Below are positions 10,887 to 22,045 of a stretch of DNA of 64,000 nt, in pieces (position 1 is the first letter of the stretch; every line of letters starts with the position of its first letter). The stretch comes from Aspergillus flavus. Taxonomy: Eukaryota; Ascomycota; Eurotiomycetes; Eurotiales; Aspergillaceae. The notes under the pieces were generated by a model, which had not been told where the DNA came from, made no database searches, and saw nothing but the letters and a program-made list of their open reading frames with translations. The translations under genes were made by a program, and so were the position numbers. The stretch is taken from positions 1,922,001 to 1,986,000 of the forward strand of contig NC_092405.1 in the NCBI RefSeq assembly GCF_009017415.1, given 5' to 3'.

Positions 10887-13800
10887 ATGGTGCGGTTACC
10901 GTTGCCACAACGGCTCAGTACTCATTTAACTTCACGGAGTAATACTCCTACTCCCGGACAAAGCAGAAGTACCAGTCCCATGAGGATACCAGACGCCAAG
11001 CCGCTGGTCCTGAAGGTGGTTGTGTTACGGGTGAGTGCGACCTACCCCTGGATACCGGCAGGGTTATACTATCTTCGTGCATTTCGGTTTGCGAGGACTA
11101 GCATGCTGAGCGTTCGATAAATAGGGGAGATGTCTTGCAGCCAAAGATCGAAACGGGACGAGCGATCCGGTAAGTGGTTCCCTGGCATTTCAATCGTTCA
11201 AAACCCCCCGGAATTGTAACTAACCATGGCTCGATTACTAGTACTTAGTTGTCACACTTGGAGATGCGCGACAATCGACACCAATGATTCCGAAGACCCT
11301 GAACCCAGAATGGAACGTGACCTTTGAAATGCCGATCGTCGGTGTGCCATTACTCGAGTGTATCTGTTGGGATCACGATCGGTTCGGGAAAGATTATATG
11401 GGCGAGTTCGACATTCCTCTGGAAGAAATATTCGCCGAGGGCCAGATACATCAGCAGGTGAGTGTTGGCTAGACCGACCGGAGTCCTCGGACGTTCAGGC
11501 TGATGAGGCGCACAAGCCTAAATGGTATACCCTTACGTCGAAACGCAAATCGGGAAAGAAGAAGGACAACGACATCTCAGGGGAGATTCTACTTCAATTT
11601 TCAGTTGTCGATACTGCAAATCCAACAGCCCCTCCGAGCGAGACCTACCAGAAGTTCAAGACGCTGATCGGCTGTGGGGAGGAAGACGATGATTATCCGC
11701 AGATCCCGGCGACCATATCGGACGAAGCCGAAAGAGATGAAGACATATCTGATGAGGTTGATGACTTGGGAAGACCCGATGTTAACGAGAAGCGCCGGAG
11801 AAGGTTACGTCTCGCGCGACTCCGGCGGAAGTCGCTGGCAGCGAGGGCGTATCAGTTCTCTGGTGCGGGCAATGGGGTACAAGGCATCGTGTTCATGGAG
11901 ATTGTCAAGGTGACCGATCTCCCACCGGAACGCAATGGTATGATAACATCGGTCTTTAGATAAAGTATCCCGGCTAACCTATTCTACAGTGACGCGAACT
12001 TCCTTTGATATGGACCCGTTCGTTGTGACCTCACTAGGAAGAAAGACACTTCGGACTCCGGTTGTGCGCCATAATCTCAATCCAATATATCACGAGAAAA
12101 TGGTCTTCCAAGTTATGAAGCATGAGCAGTCTTATACCATCAGTTTTACAGTCATGGACCGAGACAAGTTCTCCGGGAACGACTTCGTTGCCTCGGCTAG
12201 TTTCCCACTTCAAACATTGATCCAGTCTGCTCCCGAGTCAGACCCGGAGACCGGGCTCTATAAGTTCTTGGACCCCATGCTTGATCCTACAGGGTCTACC
12301 GAGTCTCTCTCCAACAATAAGGCCGGGATCAAGATCGGGGTTAGCCCATCCCCATCGACTAGCAGCCTATCAAAATTGTCAAGACCAGGCTTGGTGCGGT
12401 CGAGAAGCTCTACAGCTTCCTTGTCGAACCAAGCCGCGCAGGAGCAGTCGACACTACCCCCACCATCAGCCCCGAAATCGATCCCGACATCAGTTCCTTC
12501 ATCACTCCCAGAGGAGGGTAGCAGTAGCTATTTGTCAACAACGCCGACATCAGTTCAGAACGAGGGCAGCGTGATTGCTCCTCTTGAAGGAGAGGGTCTG
12601 GAAACATATCGGATCCCGCTGCTGATGAAGCACAAAGAAAGATGGGAGGACAAGCATTCTCCAGAGCTATTCATCAAGGCCAAATACATGCCCTACCGTG
12701 CACTCCGGCAGCAGTTTTGGAGACTAATGCTCAAGCAATACGACGCTGACGACAGCGGCCGCATTGACAAAGTCGAGCTAACTACGATGCTTGATACCCT
12801 TGGTTCCACATTGAAGGAATCAACCATTGACAGCTTCTTCGAGCGATTCAGTGCGGAGAATGAGGCCAGCGAGACGATGGATTTGACTTTCGATCAAGCT
12901 GTAATCTGCTTGGAAGATACCCTGCAGGCACTGCAGAAAGATTCTAGGACAGCCGGCAGGAGACTCACTCCAACACCATCCACAGGCAGTCAAGACAGCG
13001 AGGAGCCATCCAGCGACGACAATGATCTCACCCTCGAATCAAGCACAGGCATGCCCGTCAACGCTGACCCTCAGAGAACAGCCATACCTACACTATCCAG
13101 TGAAGAGCAGCCAATCACGAATGAGGAAGACCTTCAGCCTGATGACTTGGGTGATGAACGTGGCGAAGAGCATGTCATTGAACTTCGCGAATGTCCCCTT
13201 TGTCATCAACCACGGCTCGCAAAACGCTCAGATGCCGATATCATCACACACATCGCTACTTGTGCTAGTCGAGACTGGAGACAAGTCGACAACCTCGTGA
13301 TGGGTGGCTTCGTGACCTCAAGTCAAGCGCAGCGCAAATGGTACTCTAAAGTGATTACGAAAATCTCATATGGAGGCTACAAGCTAGGTGCCAACTCCGC
13401 GAATATTCTTGTTCAAGATCGAATTACGGGACAAATCAATGAGGAGCGGATGAGCGTCTATGTTCGTCTTGGTATCCGGTTGCTGTATAAGGGGCTGAAG
13501 AGCCGAGAGATGGAGAAAAAGAGAAGTATGCTCACTCCAATTCACTATCGGGAGTTTTGGATTAAGCTAACCATTCTTGCAGTTCGCAAAATTCTCAAGT
13601 CGCTAAGTATCAAACAAGGCAAGAAATATGATGACCCCGCTTCCGCAAGTCAAATTCAAGACTTCATCAGCTTCCACCAACTCGACTTGTCCGAGGTTCT
13701 TCTTCCCCTAGAGAAGTTTAAGACTTTTAATGAGTTCTTCTATCGCGAACTGAAGCCAGGCGCTCGACCTTGCTCGGCTCCGGACGAACCACGGATTGTT

Positions 13801-14567
13801 GTGTCCCCAGCTGATTGCCGATCAGTTGTTTTCGACCGTCTTGACGAAGCAACCAGCGTCTGGGTCAAGGGAAGGGAGTTCAGCATTGAGAGACTTCTGG
13901 GTGATGCTTACCCAGAGGACGTTCACCGCTACAAGAACGGGGGCTTAGGAGTGTTCCGTCTTGCACCCCAGGATTATCACCGTTTCCATATTCCTGTGGA
14001 TGGCGTCATGGGAACGCCCAAAACCATCGAAGGTGAATACTACACAGTGAACCCGATGGCTATCCGCTCCGCACTAGATGTCTATGGAGAGAATGTTAGA
14101 GTCCTTGTCCCCATCGATTCGGTTGCGCATGGCCGTGTCATGGTGGTCTGTGTTGGAGCAATGATGGTCGGAAGTACAGTAATAACCCGTCAGGCTGGGG
14201 AGAAAGTCACTCGTGGTGAAGAACTGGGATACTTCAAATTCGGTGGAAGTACCCTTCTACTTCTCTTCGAGGACGGAATGGTGAACTTTGACAGCGACCT
14301 GGTAGACAACTCGAAGGGCCCTCTCGAGACTCTGGTAAGAGTTCCTTCATTTACCCCTTACTGGTTCTGGACCGTCTTTGCTAATATCACCCGCCTCTGC
14401 TTTAGATTCGAGTGGGAATGTCTGTGGGTCACCATCCTGATGTTCCTCAATATGAACCTGACCTGCCGAAGAAGGCAGAAAACGTCACTGTAGAGGAGAT
14501 GCAGGCTGCCAAGCGCCGAATCGAAGGAAGCTTGGCTCCACCAACCGATGCGTCTGAGTTTGCATGA
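10887..14567 (+). CDS. psd2: Phosphatidylserine decarboxylase proenzyme, Psd2 type with C2 domains
   Basis: Predicted 1116 residues from exons 10887-11030, 11125-11169, 11242-11457, 11499-11937, 11990-14334 and 14406-14567. The enzyme makes phosphatidylethanolamine from phosphatidylserine in the endomembrane system. Order: first C2 domain (about 40-135; AAKDRNGTSDPYLVV, TLNPEWNVTFEM), Lys/Arg/acid-rich linker, second C2 (about 265-375), Ser/Pro-rich linker, an EF-hand near 530 (YDADDSGRIDKVE), a Cys/His motif (CPLCHQ...HIATC) near 680, then the catalytic domain with the self-cleavage motif GGST at 1033-1036, where Ser1035 would become the pyruvoyl group. Length and order fit fungal Psd2. An in-frame Met upstream (10836) exists, but 10887 gives the usual MVR-(F/L)PLP start. 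Small introns near the N-terminus hide the first C2 from single-frame reading. Confidence 0.94.
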
Positions 14568-15489
14568 GTCTTGTCCATTAAGTGAGAAGCGTTCATTTTA
14601 AGGCGTTCCGGTGTGGCTTCAAGGGTCTGGTATAATTCGTTCTGAGCAACTATCTAGCACAGTTGTCTGCATTGCCACTAACAAGTATTGATGGATTATG
14701 AGGGTCGGTTATCGATAGGTGTGTACATGTTAGATATTTCTGAATATATATATTTCCATGTCAAATTATTTTCATTTTCGGGTCAATGTTCCATCTATTT
14801 GGTCTTTTGCTGGAAAGTAATTTAATGCCAGAGACTTGTAGATCAAGAGTTAGTCTGAAATATACTAGTAATAGACTCAACGATGTCAATCCCAAAAAGG
14901 CTTAGCGCGAGTCCCCCACGCGCCACGACCAAAACAACCGCGTGCTTGCGGCGGACTTTGGAAGAGCCAAACCCCCCGTCAAGAGCTTAAGCACCGCCGC
15001 GCAAGGAGCGCTTTGCGAAACTCACCAACCTAGGAATCTTATAGCTCCGTCCTTGGATGCCTCGACTGGTCGCTGTCAATTGCGACTTCAAGTTTACGGT
15101 GTGCTAGAAGGGCGCCTCCGACGTCGACCGACACACGTCCCTCACCCCCGTTTTTGTTAAAGGTGCCGCCGGCTCGGTTTCCTGCGACCGCGCAACCATT
15201 CTACCTCGGATCATCCATGAGCAATACAGAAGGAGAGACAGTCAGCACGACTTTGTCAATCGCTTGAGTGCAAGTCTGTGTTACGCATTGAAGGGGGTCC
15301 AGAACGAAGCGATATCCGACACCGGCGACCGATTAATTCACAAGAGAGTGAACTTATCTCTAATTTCAACACAACAATCATTTCTCTCTCCTTGAAGCAA
15401 GCAAGGTCGCGCTACAGCCACCAAACATTCATTGTCTTCATTCTGTATCTACGCCGCCACCCGCTTCCCCGCCTTTCCTTGGTCCTGAC
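14568..15489. other. Intergenic region between psd2 and dsn1
   Basis: I see no gene. The plus-strand frame at 14942-15160 has no motif. The right part should be the dsn1 promoter and leader. Confidence 0.5.
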
Positions 15490-17431
15490 ATGACCGTCAC
15501 GGTTCTGGAAACTCCTAGGATTAAGACGAAGCGTCGCGCACCTCTGAAGTCTATTGATATGGCAACGTCCCAGGCGCAGGCGCGTCCTGCGTCTTCTGCC
15601 GCGCCTGGCAGAAAGGGGACAAGGTCGAGTGCGCGATTGAGTTTGAGCAGCGTGGAGAAGAGTGAGGAGAAAACAGCGTCTAGCAAGAGAAAACGTGAGT
15701 GCTCTTATTCGCCTTGAAGATTTATGCTATAAATGGTTTATGGGAGTATGCGGTTGTGTGCGCTGCATAGCTTATGTGCTAATGTCGTTCTGTCACTGTA
15801 GAAGACGTTTTCGATGAAGAAGATGAGGGGTTCCAATTTACTCGCATTAAGACTAAGAAATCAAAACCGACGGTGGAGTCTATCCCGGAGATCCCTCAAC
15901 CAGAGGCGCCCGCCCCTAATCCGTCACCGAGGAGGGGCCGGCCGCCCAAGAAGCGCCCGGTTGAGAAGTTGGAGAGTGCGGTAGCGTCGAAGAAGTCATC
16001 GGAGAGTTCGACCAGGCAGACGAGGGCGACTGCGAAACCTACTTTACCTGAGCCAGAAACACAACCGGCGAGCGCCCCGCGCACAACGCGCACAACACGC
16101 AGACAGGATAATGGTGAAACAGCGCCGGTGGAAAAGAAGCGGAGGAAAGGCAGACCGAGTAAATCCCATGATGACCAACGGAATGGATTCGTTTCACCGG
16201 AACCGCAACAGGCTGGAACATCGAAGATTACATTACCTATGGCGGACACACCGGTCATACAGCGGAACAAGGAATTGAGGGGTGCAGCGAAGTCAGGGAA
16301 AGGAAACAGACGGAGTAGCTTGGGGATGCGGGGACGAAGGGCCAGCTCGCTAATTGACTCCGGGGCGTCTAATGGTGGGTAACCTATTCTGCGAGGGCTC
16401 GGGATGGTGCTGACGGCTTTAACAGCCTTGCCTCATGATCAAGTTGACACTGCAGAATTCTACAAACACATTGCAAGTGACTTACCGGAACCGAGGAGGA
16501 TGAGGCAGCTCTTGATCTGGTGCGCGACTCGAGCTATGAGCGATAAACGAGGGCGCTCGGAGGATGCGAGTGCTCGTCTAGCGGGTGCGTCACGCCGAAT
16601 TAGAAGTTTGGTCCTAAGCTAACGATACTGTAGCGCGTGTAATCCAGGAGGAATTACTCAAGGACTTCTCTACCAATTCCCAGCTCTCGAATTGGTTCGA
16701 GCGAGAAGATGTGAATCCACCGGCTGTCGTGGTTAAGAAGCCGAATCCGAAGAATATTCAAAACGCAGATAAGATTAAGGAATTGGAGGAGCAAATACAA
16801 AGGTAAATAATCCTGAGGCATAGCGTCTCGAGGCGTGCTGACATTGCAAAGGCTACAACGAGAGAGGCACGCTCTCAACGCACTTCTTCGACCACCTTCC
16901 ATTCCGCAGATCAAACCATCGAAACAGCAGGATACCGCACCGGAGGGCCAACAAGAACCCCCGCAATCCGACTCCGAAGAGAAACCTCGGACAGAGTCTG
17001 AACCGATTGACTTATCTCTATTAGACCCTTCACAGCAGAGGATCTACGAATCGATAGACCCCAACTCCGCAAAACAGAAATCAGATACCGAGACTCAGGC
17101 GGCGTCATCATCAGAACTCAGCTTACCACCAATAACACCATCGGCTATATCCGCAAGGCTTTCCCGGCTAACCCATAGTCTAGCACCGACCCTCGACTCA
17201 TTGGCGGCCGGCATCCACGATATCGAACTATACCGAACCATGTCAGACACCGTATCGTCGCGAGTACTGCGCATCTGCGCCGAGCGACTAGAAGAGCGGG
17301 ATGCAGGAAACGCAATGCGTCGACTTGCAGCAGAGGAGGGCGAGGGCGAGAGCAAGGACCTCACCCTGCGGCCACGACCGAGAGAAGACCTTGGTCTGAT
17401 TCTCGGAGCATTAAGCCGGCTAGAGAGGTGA
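15490..17431 (+). CDS. dsn1: Kinetochore protein Dsn1/Mis13 (MIND/Mis12 complex)
   Basis: Predicted 561 residues from exons 15490-15694, 15802-16374, 16426-16584, 16634-16802 and 16852-17431. The N-terminal 260 residues are basic, Pro/Ser/Thr rich and likely disordered, with AT-hook-like patches (RRGRPPKKRP, KGRPSK) and a basic motif (RRSSLGMRGRRASS) that resembles an Aurora/Ipl1 target. The conserved Dsn1/Mis13 core then starts (LPHDQVDTAEFYKHI, RRMRQLLIWCATRAM), followed by a helix with the RVIQEELLKDF and LSNWFERE motifs and a coiled coil (ELEEQIQRLQRERHALNALL). In yeasts this subunit joins Mtw1/Mis12, Nnf1 and Nsl1 to link centromeric chromatin with Ndc80. All five exons were joined by keeping those motifs in frame. 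Family call is strong; the AT-hook reading is only a pattern. Confidence 0.88.
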
Positions 17432-18286
17432 TGGGGACATATGGATGTTCAATGGGGTTGTGTGAACGTCTCCTTTCTTTGTTATCTATTTCATTTGTAT
17501 CCGGCCCGGGTTACAGTGGCCGGAGTTGTTGGGTTCATTCATTGGCGGCATACAAGCAATGGAGTTGGGGTGTTCTGGACGATGCTTGACATGGATATGG
17601 TGGCTATGGCTATGGCTATGATCGGACAGCAATTCACTTTGACACATTACAAGGGACTAGAATTCATTTTCCTTTGAGGATCTCTCATCTAATCAGGATG
17701 CCACTGTAAACATGCTTAACATCAAGCCCATTCGGTGTCCTTCGTATAATTGTAGATGAGCTGCCTTGTAGTATACTATTAACGCCAGGACAACAAGACT
17801 CATCCAGACACCGGTATTCTCATCTGCTAGCCCGGCATGGCATCAACGCCCACCTCCCGAGCTCCAACATCAAACAATGCCCCCTCAGATCATGGAGTGA
17901 CCTTGCCCGTACTCGGATTCTAGAGATGGACTTCTTAGGCATCGCTGCTCCTATATCCGGCAAGTCGGCTATGTGCAGATATATTGGTACAGGCTTACCA
18001 AGAGCCGGGGTACTTAGCTAGACCCATACCCGGTGCTACAGGTATGTATATATATTCCTTTGACCACAGGCTCAGAAATGCTGCAGACCCCAACTACAGG
18101 ATATTTCCTATATACCCACCCGAAACCACTAGATAATATATTCTACTCGGTTACATATATCCATGAATATAATTAAAGCAAAGTCCCCCAAACTATCTAA
18201 CAATCATATAGTGATGATAATAGTTAGTCAATGTTTATCAGTAGCGGGCTGTATGATACTAAAATAAAGACGAATGTAACAACCAA
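17432..18286. other. Intergenic region between dsn1 and tRNA-Leu
   Basis: Nothing coding is supported. The only frame (17441-17677) is low-complexity (Met/Ala repeats) and follows the dsn1 stop, so it is probably 3' untranslated sequence. Confidence 0.5.
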
Positions 18287-18425
18287 GGCGAGATGGCCGA
18301 GCGGTCTAAGGCGGTTAGTACCACTACTATAATTCTCGTCATCACGAACGTATCACTAATAATCTCTCAGCTGGAGTAAGGTTCCAGTCTCGAAAGGGGC
18401 GTGGGTTCAAATCCCACTCTCGTCA
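18287..18425 (+). tRNA. tRNA-Leu(AAG) split by a 57-nt insert between nucleotides 26 and 27
   Basis: The two parts, 18287-18313 (27 nt) and 18371-18425 (55 nt), form a normal 82-nt class II tRNA. The acceptor stem pairs GGCGAGA with TCTCGTC (one G-T pair) and ends with A. The D stem is GCC/GGC. The anticodon arm lies wholly in the second part: CTGGA, loop GTAAGGT, TCCAG, giving anticodon AAG at 18378-18380. The long variable arm is GTCTC-GAAA-GGGGC, and the T arm is GTGGG-TTCAAAT-CCCAC. The A box (TGGCCGAGCGG) and B box (GGTTCAAATCC) are intact, and a T5 run follows at about 18430. The insert is not at the usual 37/38 position of nuclear tRNA introns. Its identity as tRNA-Leu is secure; whether the gene is functional depends on removal of the insert. 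Confidence 0.9.
18314..18370 (+). other. GT-AG insert (spliceosomal-type intron candidate) inside tRNA-Leu
   Basis: The insert begins GTTAGT and ends CTCAG, with an ACTAAT branch-like motif whose A is about 11 nt from the 3' end. It is 57 nt, the modal size of the protein-gene introns in this window. It does not touch the anticodon loop, where the tRNA splicing endonuclease normally cuts. Confidence 0.65.
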
Positions 18426-18429
18426 ACAT

Positions 18430-18434
18430 CTTTT
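18430..18434 (+). terminator. RNA polymerase III T-run terminator of tRNA-Leu
   Basis: A run of five T starts within about 5 nt of the mature 3' end, with a second T run just after. This is the normal polymerase III stop signal. Confidence 0.7.
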
Positions 18435-18651
18435 TGCTTTTTTGATTATTTTGACTCTTCCCACGGAAGTGGTAGGGGTACCCGGGTCGTTGTGGGGAAA
18501 GAGCCAAAGATCGATCTCGCATAGCTTATTCGGGTATTAATTAAGGTCTCAATCGCGCGCCGGATAACAATCACATTATACCCAGCCCCTTTGCGTAACA
18601 ACAAATGTATAGTCCGTTTTATCATGTCCCAATCCCCGCACAGCTTGTTGC

Positions 18652-19579
18652 TTAACCCGGAAGTTCCCTCGCCGCTTCCCCGTATAATTCCTGGGGCTGC
18701 GCGTTACGGGGCATATCTTTCGTATCACTGGTTTGTACGGGATACTCGGCGACTAGGGGAGTATTCGACTCTGCCTTCTTCCTTCGAAGGAGGAAGAACC
18801 ATCCCAGCAATGCTATGAGCATAACACCGGCCGCAGACCCAACCCCAATGCCCGCGGCCGCACCTGCACTTATGCTACTCGACGAGCTGGGCTCCGAGGT
18901 ACCGGAGGGTGACGGTGTTGCGTCTGAGTCCGCTGGGTCGGTCGCGGTCTATAACGCATTGTATACGCATGTTAGCTAGCACGGCCCCAACGCAGGGATT
19001 GGGAATCACACCGCATACCGGACTAGTATGGCTGATACCCATGGCAAACAGATGGAGATTAGTCGCCTGATTAACATCCGTAAAGTCGATAGTATTGGCC
19101 GCGAAATCGGTCACGGTGACCCTTCGTTTCGTCGAAGTATCATACTGCGACATACAAGGAAACCAAGGACCGTGGGGGTTTTTGCTCGCATTGTCAACGC
19201 AGCTAAATGCATAGACTCTAAATGAGGGAGTCAGGAGTCATCAGCGGGATAATTCTTCGCGCACGGATCGAACTCCAATGGCATGAAAAGATCAACCGTA
19301 CGTGGGACAGCAAACCGTCGTTGTTGGCATCGCCGACCCGGTCGACAGACAAGCAGAGGTGTAACCCGTCGGGCATTGCGTCCCTGCATACGCTTGCGAG
19401 GGATCCCAGGTTGAGGGGAGGCAATTGGTGGTCTGGGATGGGCCTCCTAGTACCGTGCGCTGATCATTCTCGGCGTGGAAGTTCCAGCTCCAGAAGTCGC
19501 CTTTTCTGTTGCAGCCGTATACTGATGGTGTCCATGCTGGGTCGAGGGTGGGGCGGGGAGTTATTGTGGATGTTGACAT
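18652..19579 (-). CDS. Cysteine-rich single-pass membrane protein, fungal family of unknown function
   Basis: Predicted 257 residues from exons 19579-19302, 19217-19019 and 18948-18652. The N-terminal 165 residues are Cys/Trp rich (FWSWNF, GTQCPTGYTSAC, VCCPT, FSCVDN, WFPCMSQYDT). A Ser/Pro/Thr-rich stalk follows (about 170-190), then a Gly/Ala-rich membrane helix (AGIGVGSAAGVMLIALLGWFFLL) with a basic stop-transfer patch (RRKK) and a tail of about 40 residues. There is no classical signal peptide, yet the stalk and cysteines suggest that the N-terminal part is outside the cell. I recognise the layout (a DPAWTPSVY start, a conserved CPTGYTSAC block) from many uncharacterised mould proteins, but no function is known to me. 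Such proteins often act as surface sensors; that is inference. Both introns have good branch sites. Confidence 0.75.
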
Positions 19580-20278
19580 TGTGAATTAGCTCTGACGGGT
19601 GAGGACATGTTTGTCAAGGGGGAGAATGGGTCGATGCAAGCCTTATGTGGTGGTTCCTCCCCCCGATTCCTATCCCTAGCTCGTGTGTACTGTCTTGGCT
19701 GCATGCCATGTCACGGGGATAAACTTATCCGACCAGTTGTCTTTTCCTGTGATGTAAATCTTTGAGAAGCGAGGCTTCATAGGTGAACTTGGTAGTTTAG
19801 GCTCTTTGTTTGGCCTTTTAAAATGTTATAGTCAGTGTGGCGAGTCATTAAGGCCAGACTGGAATAAAGCTGATATGTTTGATACATTCTTGTGCGCGGG
19901 TGTGTTGAGGAGGTGCCGAGCCGCTAGTATTTAATGACATTAGTATTTAATGACATTATAGCAGCCAGTCATGCCATGAGCGTCCCCCATGAGCTACTAC
20001 TAGTGTCCCGCTCTGAAGAGTTCGTTCCCTTAAGGTTCCTTAGAGCCAATCCCCCATCCCGAAGGCACGGATCCATTCTGCCGACTTTGCTTATCTACAT
20101 TGTTCCATCAATTAGAGGCTATTCACTTTCATAGCATAGACAGCAACTTATAATGAGCGCTTGTTAACGCTTCCAAATTTTAATCGAAACAGTCCCCCTC
20201 TTGAGCATATAAGAAGACTAGAGCCCCATATTCAACAAGCAATCGACGTGTGCATACTTCCACCCCTCCAGTCTAATC
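19580..20278. other. Intergenic region with a 16-bp tandem duplication
   Basis: Upstream of the membrane-protein gene and downstream of the Zn2Cys6 gene. No coding signal is seen. A perfect tandem repeat sits at 19925-19956. Confidence 0.5.
19925..19956. repeat. Perfect tandem repeat, 2 x 16 bp
   Basis: The unit TAGTATTTAATGACAT occurs twice head to tail without a mismatch. It is a recent local duplication; no function can be read. Confidence 0.85.
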
Positions 20279-22045
20279 TCATCCCCTAAGTGCAAGCTCT
20301 CTAACAACCTCCGCCATCGCACTCGCCTGTTGAACCCCAGCATCACCACCTATAACATCCAGCTGACTCGCAATCCACACCCGCTGAGCAGCATCCACCC
20401 CCTCCACAATACCCGCTACATATAACGGCCACGTAACCTGAGAAGCAGACATCAACCTCGCATATTTCCCCTGAGGATACGCCTCAATCGGATATAGTCT
20501 TTCAGCAGACCCCATGCACTTATACCCCAGATGGTACAGCATAGATGCGCATATATCATTGGCAAGATTGCGGATCTTCACGTGTGTCGTGGATATATCC
20601 CCAGCTAGACTGTCCAGAGATATGCATGCCGTATTGGCTTGATTGGTGGTGGTAAGGAGATGGTAGAAGCGGAGACGAAGGTGACATGTGCATATTTGTA
20701 AAGTGCGATAGCGGGCCCAGTCATTCGCGGCCCAGAATGATGAGTAGGTGTGTGCTATTGGGGTCCATTGGTTCCAGTCGGATGGGACTACCATAGTGTT
20801 GTATATCCAGTCTTTGGGGAGGGAATTTGGCCATTGGGAAAGATGGTGGGTGGTTGTGTTTATTGAATTGAGGATATTGGTGATGGTTGTTGGGGAGGTA
20901 TGTCCTGAGTTCAGGTTGATGGTGAATTCTGAGATTTGCGAGTGCAGAATTGCTAGCTTGCAGAGGTGAACCTGCAGTTGGGACCTTGGAGAGACGAATG
21001 GGGTCTGAAGTAGTGCGTCGTGTAGGGTGAGAAGTTCTGGTATCGTGAAGGGGACTTCTTGGACAGTGTGGGTTATGTCGGTGATAAGGCAGGTGGACAT
21101 CTTTGAATATATTAGACCTAGCGGGTTACAGGGTAAGCAGGCCTTACGTATCGGGTGAGAAGTGCTATATATAAGCCTTTGCTTGTTTCGTCCTGGAACG
21201 AGACAAGGTCTTGGGACTTCACAAAGGCAATAGCGCCTCCGAGATGTGGATTGAATATGGATTGGTTGGGGCAAGGGTTAGTCAAATCCTTGGTATGGTT
21301 AGCGATCTTTGCATGGGGGAAGGTTGCTCTTCTCCAACAGTTAAAAGGATAGGCTTCCAATGCAATAGACACTGTACCTCGTACATACTAAGCACCAGCA
21401 TGGTGAGAATGACTTCATTTCGCCTACTTGTGTTGTTACGATCGATTATCTGACGGGTAAGCTGGAGAGCCCTGTGGTAACTGTTTATGGCGTGCTCTTG
21501 TGCATGTCGACTGTTATCCTTCCGCACGATGAACGAAAGTATGAGAGCTGATAGAGCCGGCAGAAGTGGCGAGGAAGGCATGAGTGATGGACTGAGTTGG
21601 GGAATATAAGTTAAGCAACCACCGTACACGCTGGCGGCCTGTGGGAGTCGGATAAGGTCCACATAAAGACGATGTAAATGGGTTCGATCAAGTGCCACAC
21701 TCGGAGAGTGTAACAGGGTAGTAAATTGTGCCGTCATCCAAATGCTTCCCCAGAATTCATCATTTAAGGCAGTATTTTGGCTATTGCGTTTAGCCACGAG
21801 CGTGTCTACGTTAGATCCTGACGTTGCACCCTGTTTCTCACGCATGTTGTTGGCATCCGAGTCACGATAACCCTCACAATGACGTTTGGCTTTTGTGCAT
21901 CGCAGACAAATTGGTTTTGTCTCATCGCACTGAACAGCGATTAGCCAGCTTGAAGGTCATGTCAAGATGAAAATAACCTCCATACTTTGACTTTGCGAGA
22001 GCGACAGGTATAACACCCACGACTTGGGTGTCCTGGGTAAACCAT
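20279..22045 (-). CDS. Zn2Cys6 (Gal4-type) transcription factor with fungal-specific regulatory domain
   Basis: Predicted 524 residues from exons 22045-21986, 21929-21378, 21288-21148 and 21100-20279. The binuclear zinc cluster is at residues 11-37: CYTCRSRKVKCDE joined across the first intron to PICLRCTKAKRHC, giving the C-x2-C-x6-C-x6-C-x2-C-x6-C pattern. The rest is the helical Fungal_trans_2-type regulatory region (LSPSLMPSSPLLPALSALILSF, then NEVILTMLVLSMYE). The first Met (MVYPGHPSRGCYTC) directly precedes the zinc cluster, the usual arrangement in this class. The intron inside the zinc cluster is also common in these genes. Targets are unknown; the closest candidates are the DUF1254 and SDR/MFS genes to the right. 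The extent of the model is good, the exact exon 3/4 joint less so. Confidence 0.85.
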
